Shown here piece after piece: positions 12,830-25,439 of a stretch of 64,000 bases of DNA; within the stretch, counting starts at the first letter, position 1; the number at the start of each line of letters is the position of its first letter. The position numbers and the translations under genes are program-made. Source of the DNA: Straminergon stramineum. Lineage: Eukaryota; Streptophyta; Bryopsida; Hypnales; Calliergonaceae. Below the pieces are notes generated by a model. That model had not been told where the DNA came from. It did no database searches and was given only the letters and a program-made list of their open reading frames with translations. Location: NCBI GenBank assembly GCA_963920665.1, contig OY987268.1, forward strand, positions 11,224,501-11,288,500, read 5' to 3'.

Positions 12830-13330
12830 GTGATCCGCATACGAGGCTGCGGCGGGAGCCGGCTCTTGGAGATGAACTAATTTGCAAGGTGGCTTGCAAT
12901 TGAAGGTGAAAAATTGTGCGTAAGCAGTTCCGTGAACAGTGTCGGCTCCAGACGCGGCTAGGAGCGGCTCTGAGTTTTCCGGAGCTTTGAGCAGAGCCGA
13001 GCGTAGCGGCTCCTGTCGATGATTTTCATCCTCGGGAGTGGCTCGAGACGGCTCTGAAGCCGCATCTACGTGAGATTCATGAGTGATCTGCACATGATGC
13101 TGCGGGCAGGAGCCAGCTCTTGGGGATGAAATAATTTCCCAGTGAGGTCCCAGCGAGGTGTCAAGGACTTGAAGGTGAAAACTGTGTGTAAACAGTTTCA
13201 TGAACAGTATCGGCTCTAGCCGCGGCTCTGAGTTTTCCGGAGCTTTGAGCGGAGCCGGGCGGAGCGGCTCCTGTCGATGATTTTCATCCTCGAGAGCTGC
13301 TCGAGACGGCTCTTAAGCCGCATCTGCGTC
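12830..13330. repeat. GC-rich tandem duplication, ~253-258 bp unit
   Basis: Two units start at 12,830 ('gtgatccgcat') and 13,083 ('gtgatctgcac') and end in 'gacggctct.aagccgcatct'. Each is built from many 'cggctc' words. The spacing is 253 bp at the left and 258 bp at the right because of small indels. Read leftwards, a 130-codon open frame covers 13,201-12,809. The paralogous unit keeps the same frame apart from a TAA in place of a serine codon. The translated repeat contains EDENHRQEPLR and LKAPENSEP in both units. Substitutions change amino acids freely, so coding function is doubtful. Confidence 0.75.
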
Positions 13331-13339
13331 CGACTCAGG

Positions 13340-16300
13340 TAGCGCACAACCACCAGAGCCTTCGTAGCGTAAGAAAAAGAGCCTAGAAGCTTCAACTAGC
13401 GCATTCTTTGAGAACTCACTCTTCAGTTGTTCAGTGCGGCCCTGGGGACGTCTTGCCGAGGTTGGACCCCCGTCCGCCCCCACCCCTTCGCTTCCCCTCA
13501 GTCAACAACATCTTGCATGTAAAACATCGATCGATCACACATTCTACTTTAGTTTAGACCCCTCTGATCTATAGGTTCTTCATGGTTGCATGGGCCACGG
13601 CCAATCTCTGGAAGCCTGCTGGATTGGAAGTCATGTGGTGTTTTAAGGCGTCGGACCTGTTCGTGAGGATGGAGAGGTGGGAGTTTTATTGCTGTGTTAC
13701 AATATTCATTGCCGCCGTGCTTAATTCTTGCGGTTGTCGCACCTTCTCGCGTCCCACCATTTCGCTTCTCTTCCGTCTATCCTGCTGGACGGCTGTGACA
13801 AGTTTCAGTGGTAATACGTCGATCGAGCTAACACAGCTAGCTGGTAGCTTCACTCTAGTTCCTCGAGAGGTGCAGTCACGCTCTCGGGGGGCCGGCGCTC
13901 GGGCAGAGTAAGAGTCAAGCGGCGTTTTGGGGCGTGGGCGCTGCTCGTACTGGTTGAGTTCGTCGGAGTTTTACACAGTGAGTTGCAATTCACGTGCATC
14001 ATCGCAAGGTTAGTGAGAGGTAGGAGAGAAGGCCCCGGCGATGGACAAGCTTTACTGCCGTCTTCGATGTCATTGTTGGAGATCATACGTCTCGGCCCCT
14101 GCGAGGGGGTTTCGTCCTGGATGGATTCGTTGCCGCCGTGCTCAATTCTTGCGGTTGTCGCACCCTCTCGCGTCCCACCATTTCGCTTCTCTTCCGTCTA
14201 TCCTGCTGGACGGCTGTGACAAGTTTCAGTGGTAATACGTCGATCGAGCTAACACAGCTAGCTGGTAGCTTCACTCTAGTTCCTCGAGAGGTGCAGTCAC
14301 GCTCTCGGGGGGCCGGCGCTCGGGCAGAGTAAGAGTCAAGCGGCGTTTTGGGGCGTGGGCGCTGCTCGTACTGGTTGAGTTCGTCGGAGTTTTACACAGT
14401 GAGTTGCAATTCACGTGCATCATCGCAAGGTTAGTGAGAGGTAGGAGAGAAGGCCCCGGCGATGGACAAGCTTTACTGCCGTCTTCGATGTCATTGTTGG
14501 AGATCATACGTCTCGGCCCCTGCGAGGGGGTTTCGTCCTGGATGGATTCGTTGCCGCCGTGCTCAATTCTTGCGGTTGTCGCACCCTCTCGCGTCCCACC
14601 ATTTCGCTTCTCTTCCGTCTATCCTGCTGGACGGCTGTGACAAGTTTCAGTGGTAATACGTCGATCGAGCTAACACAGCTAGCTGGTAGCTTCACTCTAG
14701 TTCCTCGAGAGGTGCAGTCACGCTCTCGGGGGGCCGGCGCTCGGGCAGAGTAAGAGTCAAGCGGCGTTTTGGGGCGTGGGCGCTGCTCGTACTGGTTGAG
14801 TTCGTCGGAGTTTTACACAGTGAGTTGCAATTCACGTGCATCATCGCAAGGTTAGTGAGAGGTAGGAGAGAAGGCCCCGGCGATGGACAAGCTTTACTGC
14901 CGTCTTCGATGTCATTGTTGGAGATCATACGTCTCGGCCCCTGCGAGGGGGTTTCGTCCTGGATGGATTCGTTACCGCCGTGCTCAATTCTTGCGGTTGT
15001 CGCACCCTCTCGCGTCCCACCATTTCGCTTCTCTTCTGTGTGTCCTACAGAAAAGCTGTATCAAGAATATCTTGCTGTGGGTGGCGCTCCTCTCGCCGCT
15101 CGAACAGCTAGTGTGCCTGAGCGGCGGGTTTGTTCCTTCCGTGTTCATGTGCTTTTTGATAGTCTCTTTCTCCGCAATTCTGTGCCAGCAGTTCTTATCG
15201 TACCTTACGAATTCTCGCACTCCAAGAAGCTAACCCACTGACGAATATGCATTGGGTCGATCGTTATCTACAGTGACCTTGTAGTAATTAAACGTCAGGT
15301 CGTTCTGATCTCAGGATCTGATGCTAGTATCTGATGCTTGAACGCAATCAACCTAGGTCTGATGTCCCTGAAGGTCGATCGGGACGGTCCAAGTCGTCTT
15401 GTTGAATAACAATAATGAGCATTGTTGGCAATTAATCTTGCGCCTCAAGTCACGGCCTGTATGCTTCCAGTTTGTGTCGACGCTAATACACATTGAGCGT
15501 CGCAGTCACCTATCGATCTGAGAACTTTGGATAGAGAGTTCGGCTCAAATGTCAGTAGTCCAATTGGTATTCATGCCATTACAAAAACGCAACCATGAAT
15601 AAGTTGTTGTGAAGGGCGGTGCAAGCGTTCTGGACACCGCTGGATCTGGATCAAAACACCTAGTCCCACAATTAGACCTTGCTGTTCGGTGGCTGAAGTT
15701 CTGCGCCGTACGATCCGCACAGGCTGCGCTCTCGCCTACTCAGTCGACTAATTAGGCAAAGAGATTATTTTTGTTTCCCTTGAGGTACTACGAGAAGTTT
15801 CGCTGATGGTTTCGCAGTCGATCTCCCGGGAGCAGGGAATCAGATCCATTCCGTCAAATCCCTTGTTGTTGATCCATGGTCGCCGCGAGCTAGCTATTCC
15901 TGCTCTTCTTCAAGTATCGGTCCATTTCCAACAGACTATTCATTCACGACGGTCTTTCAGATCGGAGATTTCCTTCTTCTTCTCTTCAAGCGTAGCAAGC
16001 GATATCCCTGAAATTTACTCGGGCTGGCAGGGCGAGGTGTCGCTTAGTGAGCCTTTCAGTTGCCTCCGAGGATGATGCAAGTTATCTATTCCCCAAGCCA
16101 TCTCGAAAATATTATAAATATTAACGTATTTCGGATTGTGCGATTCTGCAAAACGTCTCTAGTGCTAGTCCTGGTATTTTTAGGCCTACGCAGGTTAACA
16201 CTGTAATGGATTCCAGATCGGTATCTCTAAATACTGAATGACGACTCTGAATATTACTAACGCAACCTCTCTTTTTTCGTGGTTTTCAGGATTCGTGACA

Positions 16301-17090
16301 GTTACACTGTGTGCGCAATTATGTTTTGCTCAATTGAGAATCACTTTTTCTGTTCCTCACGCTCAGACGAGTTCACTTTTATACTCACTCTGGCCTTTGG
16401 GATCCAAGGTTATTTGAATCAAAATATTTTTAGTATTTTCTTTCACTAATAAAAATTTGTGATTGTGTAATTCGCATGGGCATTGTTCCTTGCTTAGCGT
16501 GGAGACGATCTGCGTAATTGAGCGGGGTCTTGTATCAGAAACAGAGGGCGATAATATGACTTCGGAGGCGGGACATCGTGGTGGGGGCTGGCAGCTTTAC
16601 CCCAACCAGGTTCTTTCCTGAACCCTGGGGCTGCCTAGGATATTGTCCCTTATGTTAACCCATCTGGGAAGTTCAAATTTAGTTGCAATGCATCCGGCCA
16701 CACCAGAAGGATATACCTTGTATGGATGTCATGAGGATGTACTAAGCTAGAACAAATGAATGAAAAAAATGTGCGGATGAAAACGTGACACAGTTTGCAT
16801 ATAATATAAGAGATACTTGTTGTACAAATGATATTAATTCTGACCTGATTGAAGTTTACGGTGCGGTGGATTGTGCCTCGTGCACAACCAGGGCTTCGTG
16901 AAGATCAAGGCCGCGGGGGAGAATGTCCTCAGTCGTCTGCAGGCCTTGTTTCAAATCTTCAGCAGCATTTACTTCTGCCGAGAGGTGATTGTCTTTCACA
17001 ACTCTATTTACTGTTGCGGCGTACTTCAAGTTTCCTTAAGGTTCTACTATTGTTACTTGCCAAGTTTGTGGAACCATTGTAACAACGTAC
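13340..17090 (+). repeat. GC-rich paralogous segment S, copy 1
   Basis: This segment aligns collinearly with 54,130-57,911. Clear anchors are 'cacattctactt' (13,536 / 54,449), 'gaagggcggtgcaag' (15,612 / 56,428), 'gtttcgcagtcg' (15,808 / 56,589), 'gggcgataatatg' (16,547 / 57,316) and 'gcctcgtgcac' (16,876 / 57,761). It is markedly richer in G+C than its surroundings and has splice-like tracts, so it may derive from a host gene's 5' region. No protein domain is recognisable. The longest parallel frame (15,806-16,075) is interrupted by a stop in copy 2. It contains the 421-bp array that copy 2 lacks. Confidence 0.8.
13704..15036 (+). repeat. 421-bp tandem array, about 3.2 copies
   Basis: Units begin at the 'gccgccgtgc' landmark at 13,711, 14,132, 14,553 and 14,974; the fourth breaks off at 15,036. 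Complete units differ at only a few positions, so the amplification is recent. The overlapping 63-78 codon frames repeated every 421 bp on both strands are by-products of the repeat, not genes. The homologous region of copy 2 of segment S (about 54,600-54,720) has a single, diverged unit. Confidence 0.95.
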
Positions 17091-17099
17091 TTCATGTCA

Positions 17100-18720
17100 A
17101 TTCAAAATCTCCAGTCAAAAATTGTAACCAAACCTATTTGCTTCCTATTACAACACTAGTTCACCCTAGAATTCCTTTGACATTTTGAGCCCAAACAACG
17201 CAGAAAATGATCACTTTTGTGTCAAGATTTTTCAATGAATCGTTTTTTTAGTTCTGACAATTTAAACCATAAGATCTTAATCTCAACTTCATCCAAAACA
17301 CATTCAAAAACATTCAAACCCTAATTCCATACCATTTGTGAGATCTACAAGCTCAAAGTAGAAAGTCTTTTTCCCAATTATTTTTGTGCAAAGAATTTTC
17401 AGAATTAAAATGAAATGTGGAACAAGTATCCTAGCTTTACTTTTGCAACTCTTTAGTTTTTAAATGAAATTCACTAATAGTAACATGAACTCTGTTGAGT
17501 AGAATAATGACTACAAAAAGACCCACAACTACTCTAATTGGTGTTGTGGATCTTCATGTGGGTCATTTCCATGGTCTCCTCAGCAACCGTTTTTTTTTTA
17601 CTTTTTGAGAAAGTGCGAGGATGGTGATCACTTAAATTTTGGTGAAGTAATGTAGTTCTACATTCATCCATCTTTTGGACCAAAAAATATTTTTCAATCA
17701 TATTCAAGCACTTTTTCATTCAAATTTGGAAAATTCATCCACATTTTAAATAGAAATGAAAAATTTCTGGCAAAAAAAATTACTTTTTTCTAGAAAAAAG
17801 TAGATATTTATTTTTGAAATGGTGCAATCTGGCCCCGTGGTGCCAAAAAAAAAGGGCTGCTCCTCAGAGCATGTTTTGCTAGTGTTTGCAGTGCCCTTCA
17901 TTTTTCTCACAACATCAAAAGATTGGTACTTTGCTGAATGCGCAGTATGTAAATTGCAAATCCTTCGGTTGAGGCTTTGGTCTGCTTCCTCACTTAGCTT
18001 CATGTTGTTGACAGCTTCTCTTCCTCTACTCAATGGCCCTCATGCTGATTCATGCTCATGGTGAAGAGCAGACTGGGGTCTGGTAGGTTTTCTCGACTTC
18101 AAATCATTACGCCATTGATGAACCTCTCATACTAACTTCAACTTTGTTGCCCTTCACACCATATATTTTGAGCTTTGAATTTTATACCGTTGGTCATACC
18201 TGTTACTGAAATGCCATGTTTTGTACCCTATTTTGGTTCTGGGAAACAACAACCGGTATCACCAGTTTCTTAAAATCGGTAGAATTCCCTGACTTTGGCA
18301 CATTTGAGGGCGTGAGGCCTGAAATGTAAGTCTGCACCCAGTCTTAGGAATTTTTAAAGCTTTGAATGTCACAAATTTTGGGGCCCAAAATCCTGCCAAT
18401 TTATCAAAACTAACGATTGGTACTCAATTAGTGCACAGAGAACAAAAGGTAAATGGTCTGTTCCAGCATGTCAAAATTGTGTGACATTCAATGCACAGAT
18501 CTCTAGAAACTATGAGCTGTGTATGGATCTGTGGTTCAAGACGGGCATCTGGAGAAGTGGCAATTTCTCCAAATTTGCTGCCAATTCAATGAAAAGTTCT
18601 CCGCAGGCTATTCCAGTGGTGAAAATTCGAGAGTCTTGTAGCTCTTTCAGTGACTTATTAGGACCAACCCTTGCCGGAATGTCCCCAAAGCTGACATTCC
18701 TGCTCTGCCTGTCTGTGCAG
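17100..18720. other. Spacer or intronic DNA upstream of the spliced gene tail
   Basis: AT-rich DNA with no identified repeat up to about 17,800, then more balanced composition. Two opposed frames at 17,746-18,064 (95 and 81 codons) overlap; I cannot choose between them. A 95-codon open frame at 18,481-18,768 could include an upstream exon of the gene ending at 20,205, but no donor/acceptor pair with matching phase stood out. A strong polypyrimidine tract plus CAG ends at 18,720. Confidence 0.35.
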
Positions 18721-20205
18721 CAAGCTATTGGATCCTGCAATCATCTGGGACATAAGCTCAGTTGTTAACCCTGAAACAATAGACCTCTGTCCATGCTCAT
18801 CGACCTTGCAATTACCGATGAAATGGATGAACATCTGCATTCCTCATGTCCACCTCAACGAGGAAAATCTTTCACCAGACCTGTTTGGGCCTCCAATTTC
18901 TTCCAGAGCTAATGTAAAGGTATTGCAACAGTTTTTGTTTTGTGGTGATTCATCTGCTGTCTGACTTTGCTGACTGATGCAAATATTTGTGAATATGCTG
19001 TATACATTTCTCAGTTGATTCCATTTCATTGAGGTAGATATCAAGTCTGTTAATGGGAACACCCCTGCATTTTACAGGTATTGGTGATGGTTTCGGCAAT
19101 CATAGGAGGAATTGGACTTGCTGGAAGGATGCTCTACAAGCGTTGGCGAGCATTCACAGGTAAATAAATTTCCTTGCAAAGGAACTCAAGTGAATTGTAG
19201 TTACACCAATTAGTTAGTGTCTCTCTGTACTTGGAGTCAAGCCAGGAAATTCAAAAGTTCTCAACACTTTGATTGGTGACGAGGATTGAAATGGTCTCAA
19301 TGGGTTTGATGAGAGTACTCCAAGTTTCTTATTCTCTTGGCTTAGCACTGAGTATAGAGTAACCCTTAATTTTCTTACAACAAAAGTTTGAATAATATGA
19401 ATTATTTTCACATTAATTTTGGTTTTGAGACTTCAATTAATGTGAATTTATATCGGTATATTAACATGGTATTTTAGTTGCATTTTGATACTCATTAGTA
19501 ATCTTCAATATAATGACTAATATTTTACTCCCATTTTTTGGTGCTAATTTCCCCTAATTTCAATGTGAAACAATTTAATCAGTATTTTTTAGAATCTCTA
19601 GCTTGCCTTGAATATTGAGAATTCTCCTTTTAGTTCAACTTGGAAGTTCACGTAATAAGAATATGAGTGTAAAACTTTGCTGTTAGGACATGAATGTAGT
19701 AACTGAATCAGTATTGAAGTACAAACTTCCAGTAGAAACATGCATCAAGGCCTTGAAAACGAAAACATAAAAAAAACCAAGCATACGAATTTCAATTACA
19801 GCCTTTGATTGCTTGAAAATTGAAACTACATTTTAATTATCTTAACAAGGGGATTTCACTACATACTTTGTGTGTAATCACTTTGGGCGATGCTGATTCT
19901 AAAAAGATTGCATTTTATTATGGACTTAAAATCCTCACAGTATATAGATATCTTGAGCTTCAGGAGATTTTCATCCCTGAGAAGAATGGGACACTACTCA
20001 TTGTTGGATGTCACACATGTACTAATACAATGATAGAGTTCCCTTCTCTCTGCATTTTTAATGGAAGTAGGATTACTAATAAGTTCCCCGTTTTGTTGCT
20101 TACTTTCCTGCAGAAGCGGACATCAACAGCGGCTTGCTGCGTGAACCTGCTGTGGCGAAACGAAGCAATCCCACTTTTGAAATTCTTCCCCGCATTATTG
20201 ACTGA
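18721..20205 (+). CDS. C-terminal three exons of an unrecognised membrane protein gene
   Basis: Three exons fit together in phase. Exon a (18,721-18,919) follows a pyrimidine tract ending in gtgcag and leaves through AAG|GTATTG. Exon b (19,078-19,159) follows tttacag and leaves through cacag|GTAAAT. Exon c (20,114-20,205) follows tttcctgcag and ends at TGA. The joined tail is about 123 codons. Exon a encodes a hydrophilic stretch with PETIDLCPCSS and LSPDLFGPPISSRANVK. Exon b encodes one likely membrane helix, VLVMVSAIIGGIGLAG, then a basic flank (RMLYKRWRAF). Exon c gives a cytosol-like end with LLREPAVAKRSNPTFEIL. Two consecutive phase agreements and good splice sites make chance unlikely. 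I do not recognise the family, and upstream exons are unresolved. A TTAA-flanked element starts 54 bp after the stop, in what would be the 3' UTR. Confidence 0.5.
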
Positions 20206-20258
20206 ATTGCCAACTGATGGGCATTCCTCGGAGCTTCTGTTTTGCATCACAATGCTAT

Positions 20259-21198
20259 TTAACTCCTAAAGGTTTTTGACAATGTTTTCACAAAAAAAAA
20301 CTCTCCAAAACTGTCATTTCTCGTACAAGTACCAAAAATTTGAAAATAAATAAATTTGGACACATATAACCATAGGATCTTGTAGTACAATGGTTTGAGA
20401 AGATGTGGAAAAAAATTCAGAAATTCTCACCATGTAGATAGCAAGATATTAGAGTTTGGATTGACAAAAATCCTTATTTTGGCCCTGCCAAAACCCGGGC
20501 AGCTACACTTTACAAGGTCACATTTGTATGAAAAAAATGTCCATAATGGTGATGCTTCTTTGAATTCTTTCTTCTAGGCAAGTTGGTTGCATGCTTAAAA
20601 AAATTCAGATCATTGGAATTGTACAACATATAGGGAAAAAAATAGTAGAAAGAAGTAGAGAATGATTCAAAATACTAAATTGTTAAGAATATTCTTTTGG
20701 AATTGAAAAATGCCAATCCTAATGGTTGTAATGTTTTAATAAGCAATCTACATCCATCGTTTTTACTTTTTTTCAAAAATGTTGAAAATTGAATTCAATA
20801 AAAGACTTCAAAGTTTATTTTAGAGTAGTAACTCCATAATTGCTTGCAAACTAAAACTCCTCATAACTTTCATCTCATTAATTAAAATGGAATGATTCAA
20901 AACTTTCTATGTATATAAAAATCTAGAAAACCCATTTCAAATTTTTATTTCTGAAAAAGTGATTTTAAAATAAAAAATTCAACTACCTAGGCTACCTACC
21001 AAGCAATGACAATGATATACCATGCAATAACTTTTTAACCATATGTTCAAAGCTATGAAAATTGTTGCCCCTTAAAGCTACTCCTTAGGCACATGATGTG
21101 TAAAAATTTGAAATAAAATAAATAAAAATTCCCCTTGTAGTGAGCTGCCCAAAATCACTACGTTTCCAGAAAAAGTTGTTTGGTCCTTTAGGGGTTAA
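20259..21198 (+). mobile_element. Family A TTAA-flanked element, copy A1
   Basis: This 940-bp element opens TTAACTCCTAAAGG and closes with CCTTTAGGGGTTAA, so it has inverted ends flanked by TTAA. It aligns along its full length with A2 (41,040-41,968) in the same orientation and with A3 (34,931-35,847) in reverse. Conserved internal words include 'catttctcgtacaagtacc', 'cataggatcttgta' and 'ctcctcataactttcatctc'. It is AT-rich and has no long open frame, so it is non-autonomous. Confidence 0.85.
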
Positions 21199-21629
21199 TT
21201 ACTTTTAAAAGAATGAGTATTTTTTTCAAGAGACATTGTCAAGAAATTGTAATTTTTTGTATGTTGATTAAGAAAGGAAATTTAATATTTCTCTTGAAAC
21301 CTCAAGCATTCAAAAGTATAGTAGAGTATTGTAGTATTGTGTGGAAAAGATTTCAATCCATTTGACCAAGTGAATTGAATGATTATAATGTTCAAAGTTT
21401 TGAAAAGAAAAATTCTCTACTTTCCAATAAGGACAATAGACTTTTAGCCCTCTTGGAGTAGAAATTGTCCTCTACACAAGATTGAATCTATTCATCAATG
21501 AGTATTATCTCCTATTAGGTACACTCACCAAAAAATTATGAATGAAATTCAAGCTCTAGCCTTCTCTTAATCACCCTGCAATACATAGAGGTATACAAAA
21601 TTTGCTATACACTAGCCAATTTTTGGAGA

Positions 21630-22060
21630 CACTACAACAAAACAAATGTTTTATAACTATGAAAATATGACTAAGGATGACAAGTGACCGCTTGTAGTAA
21701 TATTTTTGGAGGCCAACACTTTGAAGAGAAATATGACTTTAAATATGACTACTAGTCATATTTTGGCCCTGTGCATCATGGGTGTATAATATTCGTTCAT
21801 TGGGAATCCCAAAATACTTCATAGAGCTTTATAGGGAACTTGTTTGGGGAACGCATAGTCATATTTTTGCTTCAGTCATATTTTGCAATCATATTTCTAT
21901 GATAGTCACATTTTTCTTTTTGGGCAACCTAAAGAAACTTAGGTGGGAAATATTTTTGGAGAGTGCTAAGTCATATTTTGTAGTCATATTTTTGAGTCAG
22001 TCATATTTTGTAGATACATTTCTTTGGTAGTTATTTTTTTTCTTTGGGGGGAGCTTCAAA
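21630..22060 (+). mobile_element. CACTA-like left terminus with subterminal repeats
   Basis: The sequence CACTACAACAAAACA starts at 21,630 and is followed by about a dozen copies of 'atatgact'/'agtcatat' in both orientations up to 22,030. A CACTACAACAAAA end with dense subterminal repeats is the usual architecture of plant En/Spm (CACTA) elements. A matching inverted end lies near 33,735. No TNPA or TNPD-type protein is recognisable between them. Confidence 0.6.
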
Positions 22061-24170
22061 AAAATGTGGGCAATCTAAGATGTCTCTTTTATATTTTGCC
22101 CCTAGAGGCCATTCTTTGGAATTAAGGCATGACTTTGTTTAATACCTATTAAAATAAATTATTTTATTTTATATGATGTATCTATTAAAGAATTAATGTC
22201 CAAATAATTTAGGGTGGCACATGGCAAGGTGAGACTAAGCCTAAGAACCTAAGATGGAAACTGGACCTCCCTTGACCCAATATTGGAACTTGCCATTGGT
22301 TTGACTAATTATGCTAATTGATTGTAATGGCTAATACAAAGTGAAACCTAATGCATTTAAACTAGTGATGTAGATTGAAGGCTATGGAGTTTAGAAAAAA
22401 TAATTGAAGCTTGGGAAATATCTAATTCAAAGAGAAGAAAGAGGAGTGTGAGAAAAATTCATACCCAAATGGCCATGGAGCAAGAGTAAGTGAAGAATGT
22501 GATTTGTATTGAGGGTCTCTAAGTGTTTGAAGAATAAGTGTAGGTTTCAAGTTGCTACTTGAAGCTTTTAATATAGTTAGGAGACTAATATGACCCTTTT
22601 ATAAGGATTTTACTATGTATTAAACAAAGATTGTTGATTATAATACACATAGTTGATCAAATGAAGTTTCAAAGTCTTAAGTATACATTTAGTTAACACT
22701 TATAACGTTGATGTCATTACAATTGTTTGATTCCTAGAGTAATTAGAAATCAATTAGTAGTAATAGAAGTCAAAGATTGCAATTCTAACTATCCCAAAAA
22801 ATAAATAAAAAAATAAAAAATATTGAAAATAATTTGGAGAAAGTCAAGAGGGGAAAGTAGAAAGAAATAGGTTGAAAGAAAATAATTAGATCATATATCT
22901 AATTTATACCCCTTGTTGTAAAAATTGTTATTTAAATCGTATACAAAAACACAAAAAATGCAACAAAAATGGATTAAAGCAAACCTCATGATACAACTAT
23001 AATATACATGTTGGATTGATGGACAATGGGGATGTGGTGGAAATAGATTCCAAGGCATGTTTTTAAATTTGGCACTTAGTTTTTTTCTAATAGAAACTAT
23101 AGTTGCACTACAAATTAGAAGTTTAGGTCAAACCTCTAAGAATTTGTTAAATCCAACTTTGAATTCAAGATCACTTAGATAATCACTTAGAGAATTCTTG
23201 TAACATATCACACTTTAAAAAAAAAGAAAAAAATTATGAAAGATAGAGTACAATGAAATTGCATAATCTGTAGCATTAGTTTTGTATAAAAGATACCAAA
23301 GTTCATCATATTCAAGTCAAAAAGAAAACTTGAAATGTAGTGACATTTAGAATCCAATTTTGAAAGTAAAAATGAATTTAGACTTATAGGCTAAAAGAAA
23401 ATGTTGGATGAAATCTTGAGAGATGAATTAGAGACAAACCTTCATCCATCTATATTTTTTGTTGTTAAGCTTCAAATCCTAAGTTGAATATTTAAGTATT
23501 GTTCAATGGGCATTCTAAGCAATGAATCATTTTTTTCTAATGATAAATTGTAAGTGGTTCACACCTAAACTAAAACAAACACAAACTATAAAAGTTAGAG
23601 GTTTTAATTGATTTTGGATAATTTAGGCCATAACTCTAGACCTCCAAATATCAAGGATATAAATAAAACACTCACATATATCACGTATTGAAGTTTGTGT
23701 CTTTCTTAGGAAGGTTCTCTGCAATGTTATATAAGCCATATTTATAGAGGGATTCTATAGGGCTGTTTAGAAGTTACAAAATTATTCATATGAAGATTAA
23801 GGTTTATCATGATATACATGCTTGTATTGCAATTAAAAGATGGTTGTTTAAATGTTCTTTAAAGGATATAGACTATAAAAATATAATCCCTTTTTCTACT
23901 TCAAAGATACTTTTAAGTAGTACTTCTATAAAATATTTTTGCTCTTATATACTTAGTGCATAGACATAGATACTTTGATTGATACATAACATTTGTTTAG
24001 TTATCTTTTTTTTTATCATAACTATAGATGCTTAAGGCCTTGCAATTTCCCTTTAGACATTTCGTAGAATTGTAATGCAACATACATATACTTTATAACA
24101 AATTTTGTTGTTAAAATAACTTAGTTGCTTAGTATAGTCATATTTAGTGAGTTGCATGAATAGTTTAAGT
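22061..24170. other. AT-rich spacer, nothing recognised
   Basis: No open frame of note, no repeat matching elsewhere in the window and no structured element. It lies between the two CACTA-like ends and may be the interior of a decayed element. Confidence 0.5.
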
Positions 24171-24226
24171 CACATGACTAGAGCAAGTTACATGACTAGA
24201 GTAAGTTACATGACTAGGGTTTTAAA
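24171..24226 (+). repeat. 18-bp tandem repeat, three copies
   Basis: Three successive 18-bp units of 'aagtyacatgactagagy' end at 'gggttttaaaaccc'. Confidence 0.9.
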
Positions 24227-25439
24227 ACCCTAGCCACCACTTCTATATAGACACCTCTAATTTAGGGTTTAAAAATCCTAGCTGCCGTTTCTTCTTCTTC
24301 TTTGACAATGACATAGCTTTTTTTCAAATTGGGGTTGTTTCCCAAGCTAAAGATATACCATATGGCCATGTGAAGTTGTCTCAAGACCTTATGCCTTGTT
24401 GGTATGATTATACCATATTTTGATTAATTTTCACAAAATATACTTTTCCTTCATTTTTTGATTTATTTTGAAGCACCCCATCAATTTATCAAAGTACAAA
24501 TATTCTGTAACTCTTGTAATTTTTGTAATTTTTGTAGGTTTTATTGTTATTATTATTTTTTGCTTCCATAGCACAAAATTTTTTTATAACTTTTACCTCT
24601 CCAACTTGGATGGATTTGTTAAAGTTCTATGGCCCAATTTCACATTGAGGCACCACCATGGAACTTTGAAATGAAGATGAAATAGGCCTGGATGGTGCAA
24701 AATACCTCCCAACCACCCACTATGGGTGAGGCTTTAATTAGAATACCTCCACTACTAAGGTTGGTTGTTAGTTCCAACTACTTCATTAAAGCCTCCTTAG
24801 GGTTACTTCCCTCCATTTATTTGAACATATAATGCCCTCCCCTTCTCCATATCTCACCTCTTTGGCTGTGGCGGTTCACTTTTGGTTTGAGTTTTGAGGA
24901 TATTCAGTGCAACTTTGGGGCTTCAAGCATGACACTGCAATGGCAAAGGTCCACTGGTTATATGGATTGATTAGGATTGTGCTTCAAACTATTGAGTTTT
25001 GCTTTGTGACCTGTTGTTTTTATGTGGTTTCTTTACTTTTCGTGGTTTGATGGATTTGTAACATAGATAACAATTGGTTGTAGCTGAAGACACCTCGTGC
25101 AACCTTACTGACATAACATTGGCTTGTTGTGTGATTTGGGATGGGCACAAGTGAGGCTACACCTTCAAATCCAAATTTGGAAATTTGGAAATTGTAGAAC
25201 TACTTACTATCAAGCAATTGGACTTCTCTTAGGACTCCTCTATTTTACTATGCTTTATATTTGGAAATAGACAGTGATGGGATGTGACATTTTTCCACTC
25301 TTATGTATAGTCTCAGGACTTATATACATCTTATAGATTTTTAGTATCTACTTTGATACTATTGATATACAAGCCTAAGATTTGATATGATGTAAAGTGA
25401 TGTGATTTCCAGTGAGCGAAAAGTTAAGTTTTGCTAAGA
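24227..25439. other. Spacer, nothing recognised
   Basis: A 68-codon frame at 24,468-24,674 has a hydrophobic start but no other support. No repeat or element boundary was identified. Confidence 0.4.

Noticed and set aside
13983..15241. Recurring 63-138 codon open frames on both strands of the 421-bp array
   Set aside because: They repeat with the array period, overlap each other on both strands and have no counterpart in the paralogous segment at 54-55 kb.
20259..21198. CCCTAAA inside the TTAACCCCTAAAGG ends resembles the plant telomere repeat
   Set aside because: It occurs once per end, always next to TTAA and in inverted pairs, with no tandem TTTAGGG array, so it belongs to the element termini.
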